Source: Selenomonas sp.
GTDB lineage: Bacteria > Bacillota_C > Negativicutes > Selenomonadales > Selenomonadaceae
DNA length: 43,398 nucleotides
Assembly: GCF_024693525.1 (NCBI RefSeq)
Contig: NZ_JAILKR010000111.1
Location: 1-43,398 of the forward strand
Direction of reading: 5' to 3'
In this document: one piece after another, positions 17,122 through 25,241 of the stretch
Layout of the letters: each line of letters starts with the position of its first letter
Numbering within the stretch: the stretch's first letter is position 1
Notes under the pieces: model-generated
Told to the model about the DNA's origin: nothing
What the model saw: only the letters and a program-made list of their open reading frames with translations
Databases searched by the model: none
Translations under genes and position numbers: made by a program

Positions 17122-17151
17122 AATAGCCCCCGGCTTTAGCCGGGGGCTATT
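17122..17151. terminator. Bidirectional terminator between convergent genes
   Basis: A perfect 13-bp stem, AATAGCCCCCGGC (17122-17134) with GCCGGGGGCTATT (17139-17151) and a 4-base loop. It lies between the acyltransferase (plus) and the AsmA-like gene (minus, stop at 17155) and can serve both. The T-tract is better on the plus strand. Confidence 0.93.
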
Positions 17152-17154
17152 TGT

Positions 17155-18582
17155 TTATCTTCTGCCAAGATCTAACGTGCTGATGTCCCTGCCACTGCTA
17201 TCTTTTACGAAAATCGGGCCAAGACTTAGTTTTTTATCCTTAATCTCCAATGCGTCGGTAGCTACACTAAACCCAGCAAAGTCAATAGTGACATCATAAA
17301 ATCGTAAATCGCGATAGGACTGCTGAAAGGAACCAGTAATGCGCTTGACGGGAATCCTTCGATAGCGCCCCTCACCAGACGTAAAATTTCCCGATGCGGT
17401 TGCTTCCTTGGCATTTCCCTTCGAATTCATATAGATGTCCACCATGACATTGCAGTACAAATGGCTATTGGGCAATGCCTTCGAGGATTGTAAATTCTCA
17501 CCTACCGCATGAATCTGATAATAGCGGGTATCGAGATCATAGCTTCCTTCCGCCTGCAGCTTACCGCCATATACATTACCTGTTACATCTTTAAAGTCCA
17601 GCTTCTCTCCATCGTAGCTTATACTCCCGTTAACGCCTTGGAAGTAGAGCCCTGGAATATGAAGTTCTGTCATCTTCAGTTTTCCTTCCCCATGAATCGC
17701 ATTAAGCGGACCGGTCAGATGACTATCCAGTGTCATTTTGTCATGCACCTGAACTCCAATCCCCAGCGAAGAAGGATCTACATCCACAAATCTCAGCTGC
17801 AAATCTCCCACTGGCACTTCATTCCCTTGAAAATCCACCGTCCCCCGTAAATTCACATTGCTGCCAATCATCGTACCGCCAAACCGCCCTGTACTAACCT
17901 CAACATCCATACGTTTATCCGTATTAATCGCGGCCTTTAGATTTACCCCCGACAATAAATAATGCCGGTCTTTATAAAAAACTTCCAAACGGCAGTCTTC
18001 CAACTTTAAGTCCATACGGATTTTCTTGCCCGTGCGGTCAAAGTTTTTCCACTGCTTCGCCATTTTTTCCGCCCGCTTCCGGCGATGGAATTCTCCTATC
18101 CGCTTTCGTTCCTCCTCACTTTTCCCCACCAAACTGACCTTCTTCTGCCACTCCTCATCATCCTGTTGAATCTTTTTCATATCCCTGGAATTGCGGACAA
18201 AATCCACCGTCATATCATCAGCCAAATGAATCGATACCTCCGCGTCTTTAAGGATCAATTCCTGAAGGGTAGTGGATTTGATATGCCCCGTCACTACATC
18301 CCATAGGCGCACATAAAAATGGCCTTCAGGTACCCGCAAAATCAAACGCCCCTCTGTATCTCGCCACTCAAGTCCAGTAAAGTCCACATCCCCGGTAATA
18401 TGGGCGGTGATTTTCTCCGCCGTAATTGTCCCCTTCAACATATCTTGATTCATCATGGCCTGATTGAAAATCGTTGCCGCCCCACGGCTAAATATTTCCA
18501 GTACCAGAAATGCCGCTAGGAAAATTGCCACACTGGCTATTCCCAAAGCCTTCCGCCAATGATTCCGCAACCACTTGCGCAT
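17155..18582 (-). CDS. AsmA/TamB-like inner-membrane-anchored protein
   Basis: 475 residues: a short basic N-terminus, one transmembrane helix at about 12-31 (ALGIASVAIFLAAFLVLEIF), then a long beta-rich periplasmic region with a charged helical stretch around 130-185. Repeating strands of the type LRGTVDFQGNEV, GPLNAIHGEGKLKMTELHIP and GNVYGGKLQAEGSYD are typical of AsmA-like proteins (AsmA, TamB, YhdP), which form beta-groove bridges moving phospholipid or helping outer-membrane assembly. That role is inferred from family resemblance. The ATG at 18582 has GAGAGGG upstream; the open frame continues to 18672 without a good start. The presence of such a gene supports a diderm cell envelope. 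Confidence 0.8.
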   Translation of the reverse strand: MRKWLRNHWRKALGIASVAIFLAAFLVLEIFSRGAATIFNQAMMNQDMLKGTITAEKITAHITGDVDFTGLEWRDTEGRLILRVPEGHFYVRLWDVVTGHIKSTTLQELILKDAEVSIHLADDMTVDFVRNSRDMKKIQQDDEEWQKKVSLVGKSEEERKRIGEFHRRKRAEKMAKQWKNFDRTGKKIRMDLKLEDCRLEVFYKDRHYLLSGVNLKAAINTDKRMDVEVSTGRFGGTMIGSNVNLRGTVDFQGNEVPVGDLQLRFVDVDPSSLGIGVQVHDKMTLDSHLTGPLNAIHGEGKLKMTELHIPGLYFQGVNGSISYDGEKLDFKDVTGNVYGGKLQAEGSYDLDTRYYQIHAVGENLQSSKALPNSHLYCNVMVDIYMNSKGNAKEATASGNFTSGEGRYRRIPVKRITGSFQQSYRDLRFYDVTIDFAGFSVATDALEIKDKKLSLGPIFVKDSSGRDISTLDLGRR

Positions 18583-18683
18583 ACATATCCCTCTCTTCAC
18601 CTTGCGATTCTTACTCTCTTTATTCGCTCCTCCCCCTTGATAAACCTGCCAATATTTGCACCAAGGGATCAAGCCTCAGCAAT

Positions 18684-18721
18684 AAAAAAGTCTGTGACAC
18701 GTCATATAACGCATCACAGAC
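18684..18721 (-). terminator. Intrinsic terminator of yeiH
   Basis: Minus strand: GTCTGTGA and CGT pair with ACG and TCACAGAC around a TATATG loop, followed by TTTTTT. It lies immediately downstream of the yeiH stop at 18738. Confidence 0.9.
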
Positions 18722-18737
18722 ATTTCCCTGCCCCAAA

Positions 18738-19781
18738 TTACCAGATACCCAAAAAATGCTGTACCAAAAGGCTGACCAACGTAATGCTAATCCAGCAACA
18801 AGCTCCTAAAAGGATCGGCTTACCGCCCGATTTTATAAGCGTAACCACATTACTGTTAAGGCCGATAGCCGCCATAGCCATAACAATAAAGAACTTGGCT
18901 AATTCCTTCAACGGCTGGAACACCTCTCCACCTATACCAGCCTGCAAGCAGACGGTAGTAAACACAGCCGCTAGGACAAAGTACAAGATAAACATCGGAA
19001 AGGCCCGCTTATAGCTAAACGAAGCCAATGAACCACCTTCTGTTTGATTGGCTTCTTTTTTCGCCATCAACAGTGCCAACAGCAATGTAATGGGAATAAT
19101 CGCCAATGCTCGCGTAAGCTTTACAGTCACGGCCTCATCCAGCGTCTGGGTACCAAGGCCCCACATGCTGTCCCAGGTCGCAGCAGCTGCCGTAACAGAG
19201 GATGTATCGTTAATCGCCGTGCCGGCAAAAATACCAAAGGCCTCGCCCGACGTCGTATCGAAACCTATCAGATGCCCCAGCAACGGGAACAAAAGCGCTG
19301 CCAGCGCATTGAACAGAAAAATAACCGAAACCGACTGGGCGATTTCATTGCTGTCCGCTTTAACCACCGGCGCGGCGGCTGCAATAGCCGAACCGCCACA
19401 GATTGATGAACCAACGCCGATGAGCGCCGAGGTATTACGGGAAATTTTTAACCACCGATGCAGCACCCAGGCCACCACCAGCGACGTCGTAATGGTGCTG
19501 AGGATAATCGGCAGCGAAAAGATTCCCGTCTTGACGATAACCCCCAGATTCATACCAAAGCCTAGCAAAACCACCGCCGCCTGCAAAACAATCTTAGACG
19601 TCCAGTTGATGCCAGGCTGAGCCGTGCCATGTTCCCGCCAAACCGAAGTGATAACCATGCCAAAAAGAATCGCCAGCACCGCACCACCCACAACAGGAAA
19701 GCGCTGCCCCAACAGCCAGGCTGGCAATGCCACCAGAAAACATATAAAAATACCAAGTAAATTATTGCGTAAAAAAGTCAT
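18738..19781 (-). CDS. yeiH: YeiH family putative sulfate exporter
   Basis: 347 residues with about ten transmembrane helices; COG2855/Cons_hypoth698 family. The signature GVGSSICGGSAIAAAAPVVK (about 120-140) and the later GTAINDTSSVTAAA segment are characteristic. The family is annotated as putative sulfate exporter, but the substrate is not firmly established. The ATG at 19781 has GAGGG five bases upstream; a TTG at 19793 is the alternative. It has a good promoter and is divergent from a LysR regulator, the same arrangement as the yeiH-yeiE pair in enterobacteria, so that regulator probably controls it. Confidence 0.92.
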   Translation of the reverse strand: MTFLRNNLLGIFICFLVALPAWLLGQRFPVVGGAVLAILFGMVITSVWREHGTAQPGINWTSKIVLQAAVVLLGFGMNLGVIVKTGIFSLPIILSTITTSLVVAWVLHRWLKISRNTSALIGVGSSICGGSAIAAAAPVVKADSNEIAQSVSVIFLFNALAALLFPLLGHLIGFDTTSGEAFGIFAGTAINDTSSVTAAAATWDSMWGLGTQTLDEAVTVKLTRALAIIPITLLLALLMAKKEANQTEGGSLASFSYKRAFPMFILYFVLAAVFTTVCLQAGIGGEVFQPLKELAKFFIVMAMAAIGLNSNVVTLIKSGGKPILLGACCWISITLVSLLVQHFLGIW

Positions 19782-19827
19782 TGTATCCCTCAAAAAACCG
19801 GGCCCTTGATTTCAGCTGATGAAAAGA

Positions 19828-19882
19828 ATTATAAAAGGTTTATACGAAAATGTAAAATTATATGTTATGATATGCCTATAAT
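19828..19882. promoter_or_regulatory. Divergent yeiH / lysR promoter region
   Basis: For yeiH (minus): -35 TTTACA (19851-19856), 17-bp spacer, -10 TATAAT (19828-19833). For lysR (plus): -10 TATAAT at 19877-19882 with a weak -35. Between the two promoters TTATA-N14-TATAA (19858-19881) may be part of a LysR-type binding site, a weak match. Confidence 0.65.
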
Positions 19883-19909
19883 ATATTCTTATTGATAGGA
19901 GGGCTGCTT

Positions 19910-20818
19910 ATGCTCGATTTTCGCATCAAGACCTTTCTCTGCGTCTGCCAAAAGATGAATTACACCCAGGCAGCAAAAAGTTTAAACATAACCCAGCCTG
20001 CTGTCTCCCAGCACATCCGTTATCTAGAAGACTACTACCAAATTAAGGCTTTTCGTTACGCCAACAAAAAATTGGAGCTGACACCTGCGGGCCGCATTCT
20101 CTACGAGCGCTGCAAGACGATGGAAAACGACGAGGTAGCACTAGCCGCCGAGCTTTTGAGCCAGCAATCCGGCATCCATACCCTATCCCTTGGAGTCACC
20201 ATGACGGTTGGGGAATATGCCATCATCGCCCCGCTGGCCGCCTATCAAGCCGCCCACCCCGGCATCAACATTCGGCTTCGCTTTGGCAACACCAAAGAAC
20301 TATTAGCTCAACTTACCGCCGGCCGCATTCAAATAGCACTGGTCGAGGGTTATTTCCCACCACAGGATTATTTCTGCCAGCCCTACAGCACCGAGGATTA
20401 TATCGGCGTCTGTGCCAGAGGGCATGTATTTCCCCATGGCGAGCCCACCATGTTTCACGACCTGCTGGAAGAGCGGCTGTTGCTGCGAGAAAAAGGATCG
20501 GGAACCCGCGAAATCCTCGAACGCAATCTAGCACTGCATGGCCTTCGTACCGAAGACTTCATCCACAATATGGAAGTCGAAAACATGCATACCATCATTG
20601 GCCTGCTCACCTATGACTGCGGGATTTCCTTCCTGTACCGCCGTGCCGTCGAAGCCGAACTATCAAGCGGCTTGTTGCGGCAGATCCCTCTAAAAGGATT
20701 TGCCATGCAGCACGACTTTACCTTTATCTGGGAAAAGGACAGCATCTACACCACCTATTACCAGCAAATCTGTCAAGAGCTCCGTGCGCCTGACTCACTA
20801 ACTTCCCGAAGGAGATGA
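19910..20818 (+). CDS. LysR-type transcriptional regulator (YeiE-like)
   Basis: 302 residues. The N-terminal winged helix-turn-helix (1-60) reads MNYTQAAKSLNITQPAVSQH, the classic LysR pattern, followed by a periplasmic-binding-protein-like effector domain (about 90-295). The ATG at 19910 has GGAGGG six bases upstream; an upstream in-frame TTG at 19892 is less likely. Divergence from yeiH suggests it senses a sulfur-containing anion, as proposed for enterobacterial YeiE; this is inference by synteny. The stop is six bases before the TTG start of the EamA transporter, so the two are probably cotranscribed. Confidence 0.92.
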   Translation: MLDFRIKTFLCVCQKMNYTQAAKSLNITQPAVSQHIRYLEDYYQIKAFRYANKKLELTPAGRILYERCKTMENDEVALAAELLSQQSGIHTLSLGVTMTVGEYAIIAPLAAYQAAHPGINIRLRFGNTKELLAQLTAGRIQIALVEGYFPPQDYFCQPYSTEDYIGVCARGHVFPHGEPTMFHDLLEERLLLREKGSGTREILERNLALHGLRTEDFIHNMEVENMHTIIGLLTYDCGISFLYRRAVEAELSSGLLRQIPLKGFAMQHDFTFIWEKDSIYTTYYQQICQELRAPDSLTSRRR

Positions 20819-20824
20819 CCCTCT

Positions 20825-21706
20825 TTGTCAAACCGAAAAAAAGGACTTACTATGGTATGCCTTGGTGCCTCCATGTGGGGCGGCAGCGGCGTAGCCGGAC
20901 AATATCTATTACAGGATTGCAGCTTCTCGACAGCATGGCTCGTCGTTTCCCGCATGCTGCTAGCCGGCTGTCTGTTCCTGCTCATCGACTTCATCAGTTA
21001 CCGGCAAGATATTTTTGCCATCTGGAAAAATAAACAAGACGCCCGCGATGTGTTGCTTTTTGCCATCTTCGGCATGCTGGCCGTACAATACACCTATTTC
21101 GCCTGCATTCGCCATGGCAACGCCGCCGCCGCCACCATCCTACAATACCTTATGCCGGTAATCATCATCGGCTACACGTCTCTTACTGCTCGCAAGTTCC
21201 CGCCTAATCGCGAACTGCTCTGTGTCGCCATGGCTGTTGGCGGCACCTTTCTGCTAGTAACCCACGGGCGACTCGATACCCTATCCATCTCACTTACAGC
21301 ACTATTCTGGGGCCTTGGCTCTGCCTTTGCCGCCGCCTTTTACACCACTCAGCCCAAACGCCTCATTCGCAAATGGCGGGCCACGCTGATTACCGGCTGG
21401 GGCATGCTGCTTGGTGGCCTTTCCCTGATGCCCCTCTGCCCGCCTTGGCAGTTCAGCGGCCTTTGGAACAATACCGCCGCCATCACTTATGCCTATATCA
21501 TTATTTTCGGCACCGTCATAGCCTTTGGCTGTTACCTCGGCAGCATCAAATACATCTCCCCCACCGAAACCAGTCTCCTGGGATCCATCGAACCCCTGTC
21601 GGCCATCATCCTCTCCATTCTCTTCCTCCATGCCAGCTTTGTCCCCATGGATTATCTCGGCACAGCCTTAATCCTCGGCACGGTGTTTGTACTGGCAAAA
21701 AGATAA
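20825..21706 (+). CDS. EamA/DMT-superfamily transporter
   Basis: 293 residues with ten predicted membrane helices in two EamA repeats (about 8-140 and 150-290). Typical features are CLGASMWGGSGVAGQ in helix 1 and SPTETSLLGSIEPLSAIILS near the end. The likely role is metabolite or drug export; the substrate is unknown. The start I chose is TTG at 20825 (MSNRKKG) with GGAG ten bases upstream, because it gives the usual basic residues before helix 1. The ATG at 20852 with AAGGA six bases upstream is a real alternative. It follows lysR with six bases between them. Confidence 0.88.
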   Translation: MSNRKKGLTMVCLGASMWGGSGVAGQYLLQDCSFSTAWLVVSRMLLAGCLFLLIDFISYRQDIFAIWKNKQDARDVLLFAIFGMLAVQYTYFACIRHGNAAAATILQYLMPVIIIGYTSLTARKFPPNRELLCVAMAVGGTFLLVTHGRLDTLSISLTALFWGLGSAFAAAFYTTQPKRLIRKWRATLITGWGMLLGGLSLMPLCPPWQFSGLWNNTAAITYAYIIIFGTVIAFGCYLGSIKYISPTETSLLGSIEPLSAIILSILFLHASFVPMDYLGTALILGTVFVLAKR

Positions 21707-21723
21707 CTTCATCTGACGATATA

Positions 21724-21754
21724 AAATTGACCGGTCAAAATGACCGGTCAATTT
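21724..21754. terminator. Palindrome shared by convergent EamA and phosphoesterase genes
   Basis: A perfect 14-bp inverted repeat (21724-21737 and 21741-21754) with a 3-base loop lies between convergent genes. The last codons and stop (21735-21737) of the minus-strand phosphoesterase are inside it. T-tracts are short on both sides, so it may be a weak bidirectional terminator. It contains two TGACCGGTCA units. Confidence 0.6.
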
Positions 21755-22685
21755 CCTCTAACCAGCGTTTCTTATAATGGTCAAAGGTCCGCACTTCGAT
21801 ATGGTCCGGGTACAGGTATATCGAGTTAGTCGTTATCTTCTTTTTGTCCATGCAGTCGTTATGGATGTTGCAAGTATGCTCGTTATAAAAATTAATTTCG
21901 TTGTTGGCAAAGCTTGGGTTGCGGCAAGGGGTGTGGGTATGCCCCGATATCCATAGTTTTACCTGTGGATTTTCTGCTAGGATGGCATCGATTTTATCCG
22001 CCGGCATGGCAATCGAACGCTCGGTGTTGACGGACTTATGATACGTCAGCAGTGTATGATTCAAAGGGCCATGGAAAAAGATCAACGTCTTTTGGTCGCG
22101 ATGCGCCGCCAGTTCCTGCTCAAACCAAGCCAGCTGCGTTTCTCCTATTTGTGTCGGCAGGGGACCTTCAGTCGACAGGAAAAGCAGATGATAGCCGCCC
22201 AGGTCTTTGGCATACCAGCGCCGCGGCAATTGCCAAAACCTAGCAAAAGCATCCAGCTTCTGCTGACGAACCTCGGAGCTAGCTGGTTTTATCCTACCAT
22301 TCGATGAGAGTTCATCTTCATAAAGGAATTCATGATTGCCGTTAATCACCCAAAGCTCTTTTTTTAATTTCCCAAAGAAGGACTGGATGTAATCGTATTC
22401 TGACTTTACGCCCCGCTGTTCAACGATATCCCCCACTACAGCAACAGCCGTCACATCGCCCCAGCTGTTGATATCGGCAATCACGTCGTTCTTTGCCGCC
22501 AGAATCGCCTGCCGTACATTACTATCGGGATGTTTGGCCACCCGCACCGGCAGATGCGGGTCCCCGAGCACCACAATCCGGTAGTAATCCTTCCCGGTTG
22601 CCCCCAACAATTTTTGCCAGCCGCCCACAGCCAAGGCACCAAGTCCAATAAACAAACCACGGATAAACGAACGCCGATTAAACAT
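21735..22685 (-). CDS. Tat-exported calcineurin-like metallophosphoesterase
   Basis: 316 residues. The N-terminus MFNRRSFIRGLFIGLGALAV has the twin-arginine motif (NRRSFIRG) and a hydrophobic stretch, so export of the folded, metal-loaded enzyme by the Tat system is likely. The metallophosphoesterase metal ligands are all present: GDPH (41-44), VGDIVE (84-89), NGNHE (115-119), HGPLNH and GHTH. It therefore probably hydrolyses a phosphomonoester or phosphodiester in the periplasm; the substrate is unknown. The RBS is AAAGGAAG before the ATG at 22685. It lies 51 bases downstream of a secreted protein gene on the same strand with no terminator between them. Confidence 0.9.
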   Translation of the reverse strand: MFNRRSFIRGLFIGLGALAVGGWQKLLGATGKDYYRIVVLGDPHLPVRVAKHPDSNVRQAILAAKNDVIADINSWGDVTAVAVVGDIVEQRGVKSEYDYIQSFFGKLKKELWVINGNHEFLYEDELSSNGRIKPASSEVRQQKLDAFARFWQLPRRWYAKDLGGYHLLFLSTEGPLPTQIGETQLAWFEQELAAHRDQKTLIFFHGPLNHTLLTYHKSVNTERSIAMPADKIDAILAENPQVKLWISGHTHTPCRNPSFANNEINFYNEHTCNIHNDCMDKKKITTNSIYLYPDHIEVRTFDHYKKRWLEEIDRSF

Positions 22686-22736
22686 AGTATCGCTTCCTTT
22701 GAAACTAAAACGCCATTCCCATTCGTTGTCATTTTA

Positions 22737-23270
22737 TCAATCAAAAGTCGAATATCCAAATACATTAACGGAATTATTTCTTACGAACTTTAGCCACTCA
22801 ACTGAAATTTTATTATTAATCACTATATCTCCGCGATTATACTCCCCATAATTTCTTACATTACTTAACAAATAATGAATCTGCTGTTTTGATAAAAAAC
22901 TACTTGTATCCAACATTTCAAGCAATATTTTCTCTGCATTGTTAAAATCTAATTGTTGGGCATATTTTATCTCAACTTTTGTTACATACCCTTGTTTATC
23001 AACAGTAAGTTCAAGACGATATTTAGAATCAACGGATATTGTCTTCCATAAATCATATGGCCATTTACCCTGCCAATTAGCTGGCGTAGCTAATCTAGGG
23101 GCTTCAAAATAGTTTACCCTTCCATGCTCTAAATATGTATCGTCATTATATTCTTGAACAAATCTCTCTGCACCCAAATTCGAGATTCTTTTCGTATAAA
23201 CATCCGCCGAACAAACATTGACCAACAACATTAGCATCACTACGCTCAATATAAGAATTCTTTTCATCAT
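22737..23270 (-). CDS. Secreted protein of unknown function
   Basis: 177 residues with a clear signal peptide (MMKRILILSVVMLMLLVNV, cleavage probably after CSA near residue 22). The central LELTVDKQGYVTKVEIKYAQ followed by a helix with an Ala-Glu pair looks faintly like a TonB C-terminal-type fold, but I would not assign it. I do not recognise the family. The RBS AAGGGGG is close to two adjacent ATGs (23270 and 23267). The DNA is visibly more AT-rich than the flanking housekeeping genes. It is the third gene of a row of secreted proteins running from 25156. Confidence 0.75.
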   Translation of the reverse strand: MMKRILILSVVMLMLLVNVCSADVYTKRISNLGAERFVQEYNDDTYLEHGRVNYFEAPRLATPANWQGKWPYDLWKTISVDSKYRLELTVDKQGYVTKVEIKYAQQLDFNNAEKILLEMLDTSSFLSKQQIHYLLSNVRNYGEYNRGDIVINNKISVEWLKFVRNNSVNVFGYSTFD

Positions 23271-23306
23271 ATATCCCCCTTGATAGATATCCTGTCATCG
23301 ATACTA

Positions 23307-24014
23307 TTATACATTAACCAACCGATACCCAAACCAGTTGGCCTTATCATCCCAGAAGAAATATAATGACCCAACAGTACCGTATTTCCAGAATACACGG
23401 CGATAACGACGGCCTTTGAATTTGGAATTACCAAAAAAACTACCATTACCATAAAGCCGGGAATATCCCATCATTTCCAACTGACCAGCTTTTATATTAA
23501 TGGCAAGATCGTCGTAAAGCAAACCTGCCTTATCCAGTGTTTCCTTGGTAGCATAGGTTACATATTCTTCTCCATTTTTGCCAATCAGCCAAAAATTCAC
23601 GAAGGAAGAACTGCCATCTGCCGCACCTAAAATTACTTTTACGAGCAAAAATTCTCTGCCCGTATCAGCATGAATTTTATATGCCTGTACGGATTCCTCA
23701 TTGCCGATGGGAAAAGATACATATTCATGACTTCCATCTTGGCTCATAAGTTTTATGCAACCACCAGCTATTTTTTTATAGCCCAATTGATTTTTTACAC
23801 GAAGCTGTGGTTGTAAGGTAACCATTTCGTCATTTAAGGAAAAAGAACTTCCCGTTATATCTCCCTTATAATCGCACACCGTTCCTCGATAGTCATCGAT
23901 ATCTAAAACCTTCGTAATTGTTTCAAGCTGCGCTGCCTCAGCATCAGCCAGGCAAACAAACAACGACAAACAAAGCAACAATATAATTCTGTTTAACTTA
24001 TTTTTCATAAACAT
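23307..24014 (-). CDS. Secreted protein of unknown function
   Basis: 235 residues with a signal peptide (MFMKNKLNRIILLLCLSLFV, cleavage probably after AEA near residue 27). The mature part is beta-rich (YVSFPIGNEESVQAYKI, SSFVNFWLIGKNGEEYVTY) and ends with an aromatic, basic region (FKGRRYRRVFWKYGTVGSLY). The family is not recognised. The RBS GGGAGG sits seven bases before the ATG at 24014. Composition is AT-rich like its two neighbours, with 36 bases to the next gene. Confidence 0.75.
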   Translation of the reverse strand: MFMKNKLNRIILLLCLSLFVCLADAEAAQLETITKVLDIDDYRGTVCDYKGDITGSSFSLNDEMVTLQPQLRVKNQLGYKKIAGGCIKLMSQDGSHEYVSFPIGNEESVQAYKIHADTGREFLLVKVILGAADGSSSFVNFWLIGKNGEEYVTYATKETLDKAGLLYDDLAINIKAGQLEMMGYSRLYGNGSFFGNSKFKGRRYRRVFWKYGTVGSLYFFWDDKANWFGYRLVNV

Positions 24015-24064
24015 AACTTATCCTCCCGCCTAATACTATCTTACCCATCCATCATTTATGACAA

Positions 24065-25156
24065 TTAAAGAGGAATATAGCTGGTAAGCTGCAATTGTCC
24101 ATCTTTCAGCACGATATTTTCCTTATGCTCAAGTTCAACAAAAGAATAATTGTTCTTGTCCTTATAAATCTCTCTTAACTTTGCCATTGGGGTCGTACAA
24201 GGGAAGCCACTTTTGTCGTAAAACAATGTTTCAGGATGATAAAATGTGATGCTTGAGATCATATCCCCTAGGAAGCGAACTTTGAATACATCCTCATAAT
24301 ACCAAACGTCCTGCGGAAATGTATCGGATGGCCCCACATTACGTTTTTCTTTCCGCGTAGGACTGCCATAAAGCGCCTCTAAATCCTTTTGACTCATCCC
24401 CAGATACAACCCCGCTATGGATTCCGTATATTGAGGTTCTTCGCTATGACGTAAGGTTTGTTTCTCATTGAAAATCAGAAAATCCATCGCATTCATATGT
24501 TCAGGCATCAGCCCGATGTCCCGATAACCATCCGCTTCTTGGATTCGATAGCCCGAAGCATCGCCACAGCCTAAGTAAGCCACCACTTTACAGCCATTGA
24601 TATAGTGGCCATTAATCGAAAGCACCAGATTCCCCGCAGAATCATACCAATTTCCTTGTAAACCTTTCATCGAACGGTCACTGCCATTGGATAAAACTTT
24701 ATACTTTATCTTAAGGTCATCCGGTTTGATTTTATTTGGGATACTTTTGGCATAATCTTTAACTAAGGCATACGCAGGATTAAATAGCCTAGGTATTGGC
24801 GGATAAAATCCATTAACGGTCACAGCACCAGTCGCTTTATCTTCTACCAATATATAGGTATGCATATCTCCTTCATAGCGGTTATGGACATAACATACTC
24901 CCGATCCTTGGACAGAAATTTTTAAATACCGCTCGTTTTCGTATTTTACACGAGCCGTCTTCACTTCGAACAAACTGCCCATATTCACGCCGCTATCCCA
25001 AATAGGATAGCCAGAATCACCATGCCAGCATTCTGCTCCATACACCTCAGATATCATTGCCGCTTCTGCCTTTGACATAGAAAATAGCCCAGCTGTACTT
25101 CCCCCTATCAGCAACGCCACCGCCGCAAAACCTGCCATCCATCCTTTTTTCATCAA
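24065..25156 (-). CDS. Secreted protein with C-terminal SmpA/BamE-like segment
   Basis: 363 residues with a signal peptide (basic MMKKG, core to about 23, likely cleavage after KAEA near residue 32). The N-terminal half is not recognised. At about 245-305 the segment GLYLGMSQKDLEALYGSP, followed by WYYEDVFKVRF and a final strand, resembles the SmpA/OmlA (BamE) fold, found in outer-membrane assembly factors and many unrelated exported proteins. It is the first of three AT-rich secreted-protein genes in a row; the spacing to the next is 50 bases. Any link to outer-membrane assembly is speculation. Confidence 0.75.
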   Translation of the reverse strand: MMKKGWMAGFAAVALLIGGSTAGLFSMSKAEAAMISEVYGAECWHGDSGYPIWDSGVNMGSLFEVKTARVKYENERYLKISVQGSGVCYVHNRYEGDMHTYILVEDKATGAVTVNGFYPPIPRLFNPAYALVKDYAKSIPNKIKPDDLKIKYKVLSNGSDRSMKGLQGNWYDSAGNLVLSINGHYINGCKVVAYLGCGDASGYRIQEADGYRDIGLMPEHMNAMDFLIFNEKQTLRHSEEPQYTESIAGLYLGMSQKDLEALYGSPTRKEKRNVGPSDTFPQDVWYYEDVFKVRFLGDMISSITFYHPETLFYDKSGFPCTTPMAKLREIYKDKNNYSFVELEHKENIVLKDGQLQLTSYIPL

Positions 25157-25189
25157 ATCCCCTTCTCTCTGAAAATTTCCCCATAAAGC

Positions 25190-25217
25190 AACAGCCTTCC
25201 ACTAAGGGAAGGCCGTT
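25190..25217 (-). terminator. Probable terminator of pepD
   Basis: GCCTTCC (25194-25200) pairs with GGAAGGC (25207-25213), extended by AAC and GTT with one bulge per side. It lies downstream of the pepD stop on the minus strand, but the T-tract is short (GCTTTAT). Confidence 0.65.
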
Positions 25218-25241
25218 AATTTATAATTCTATTCTATTGTA

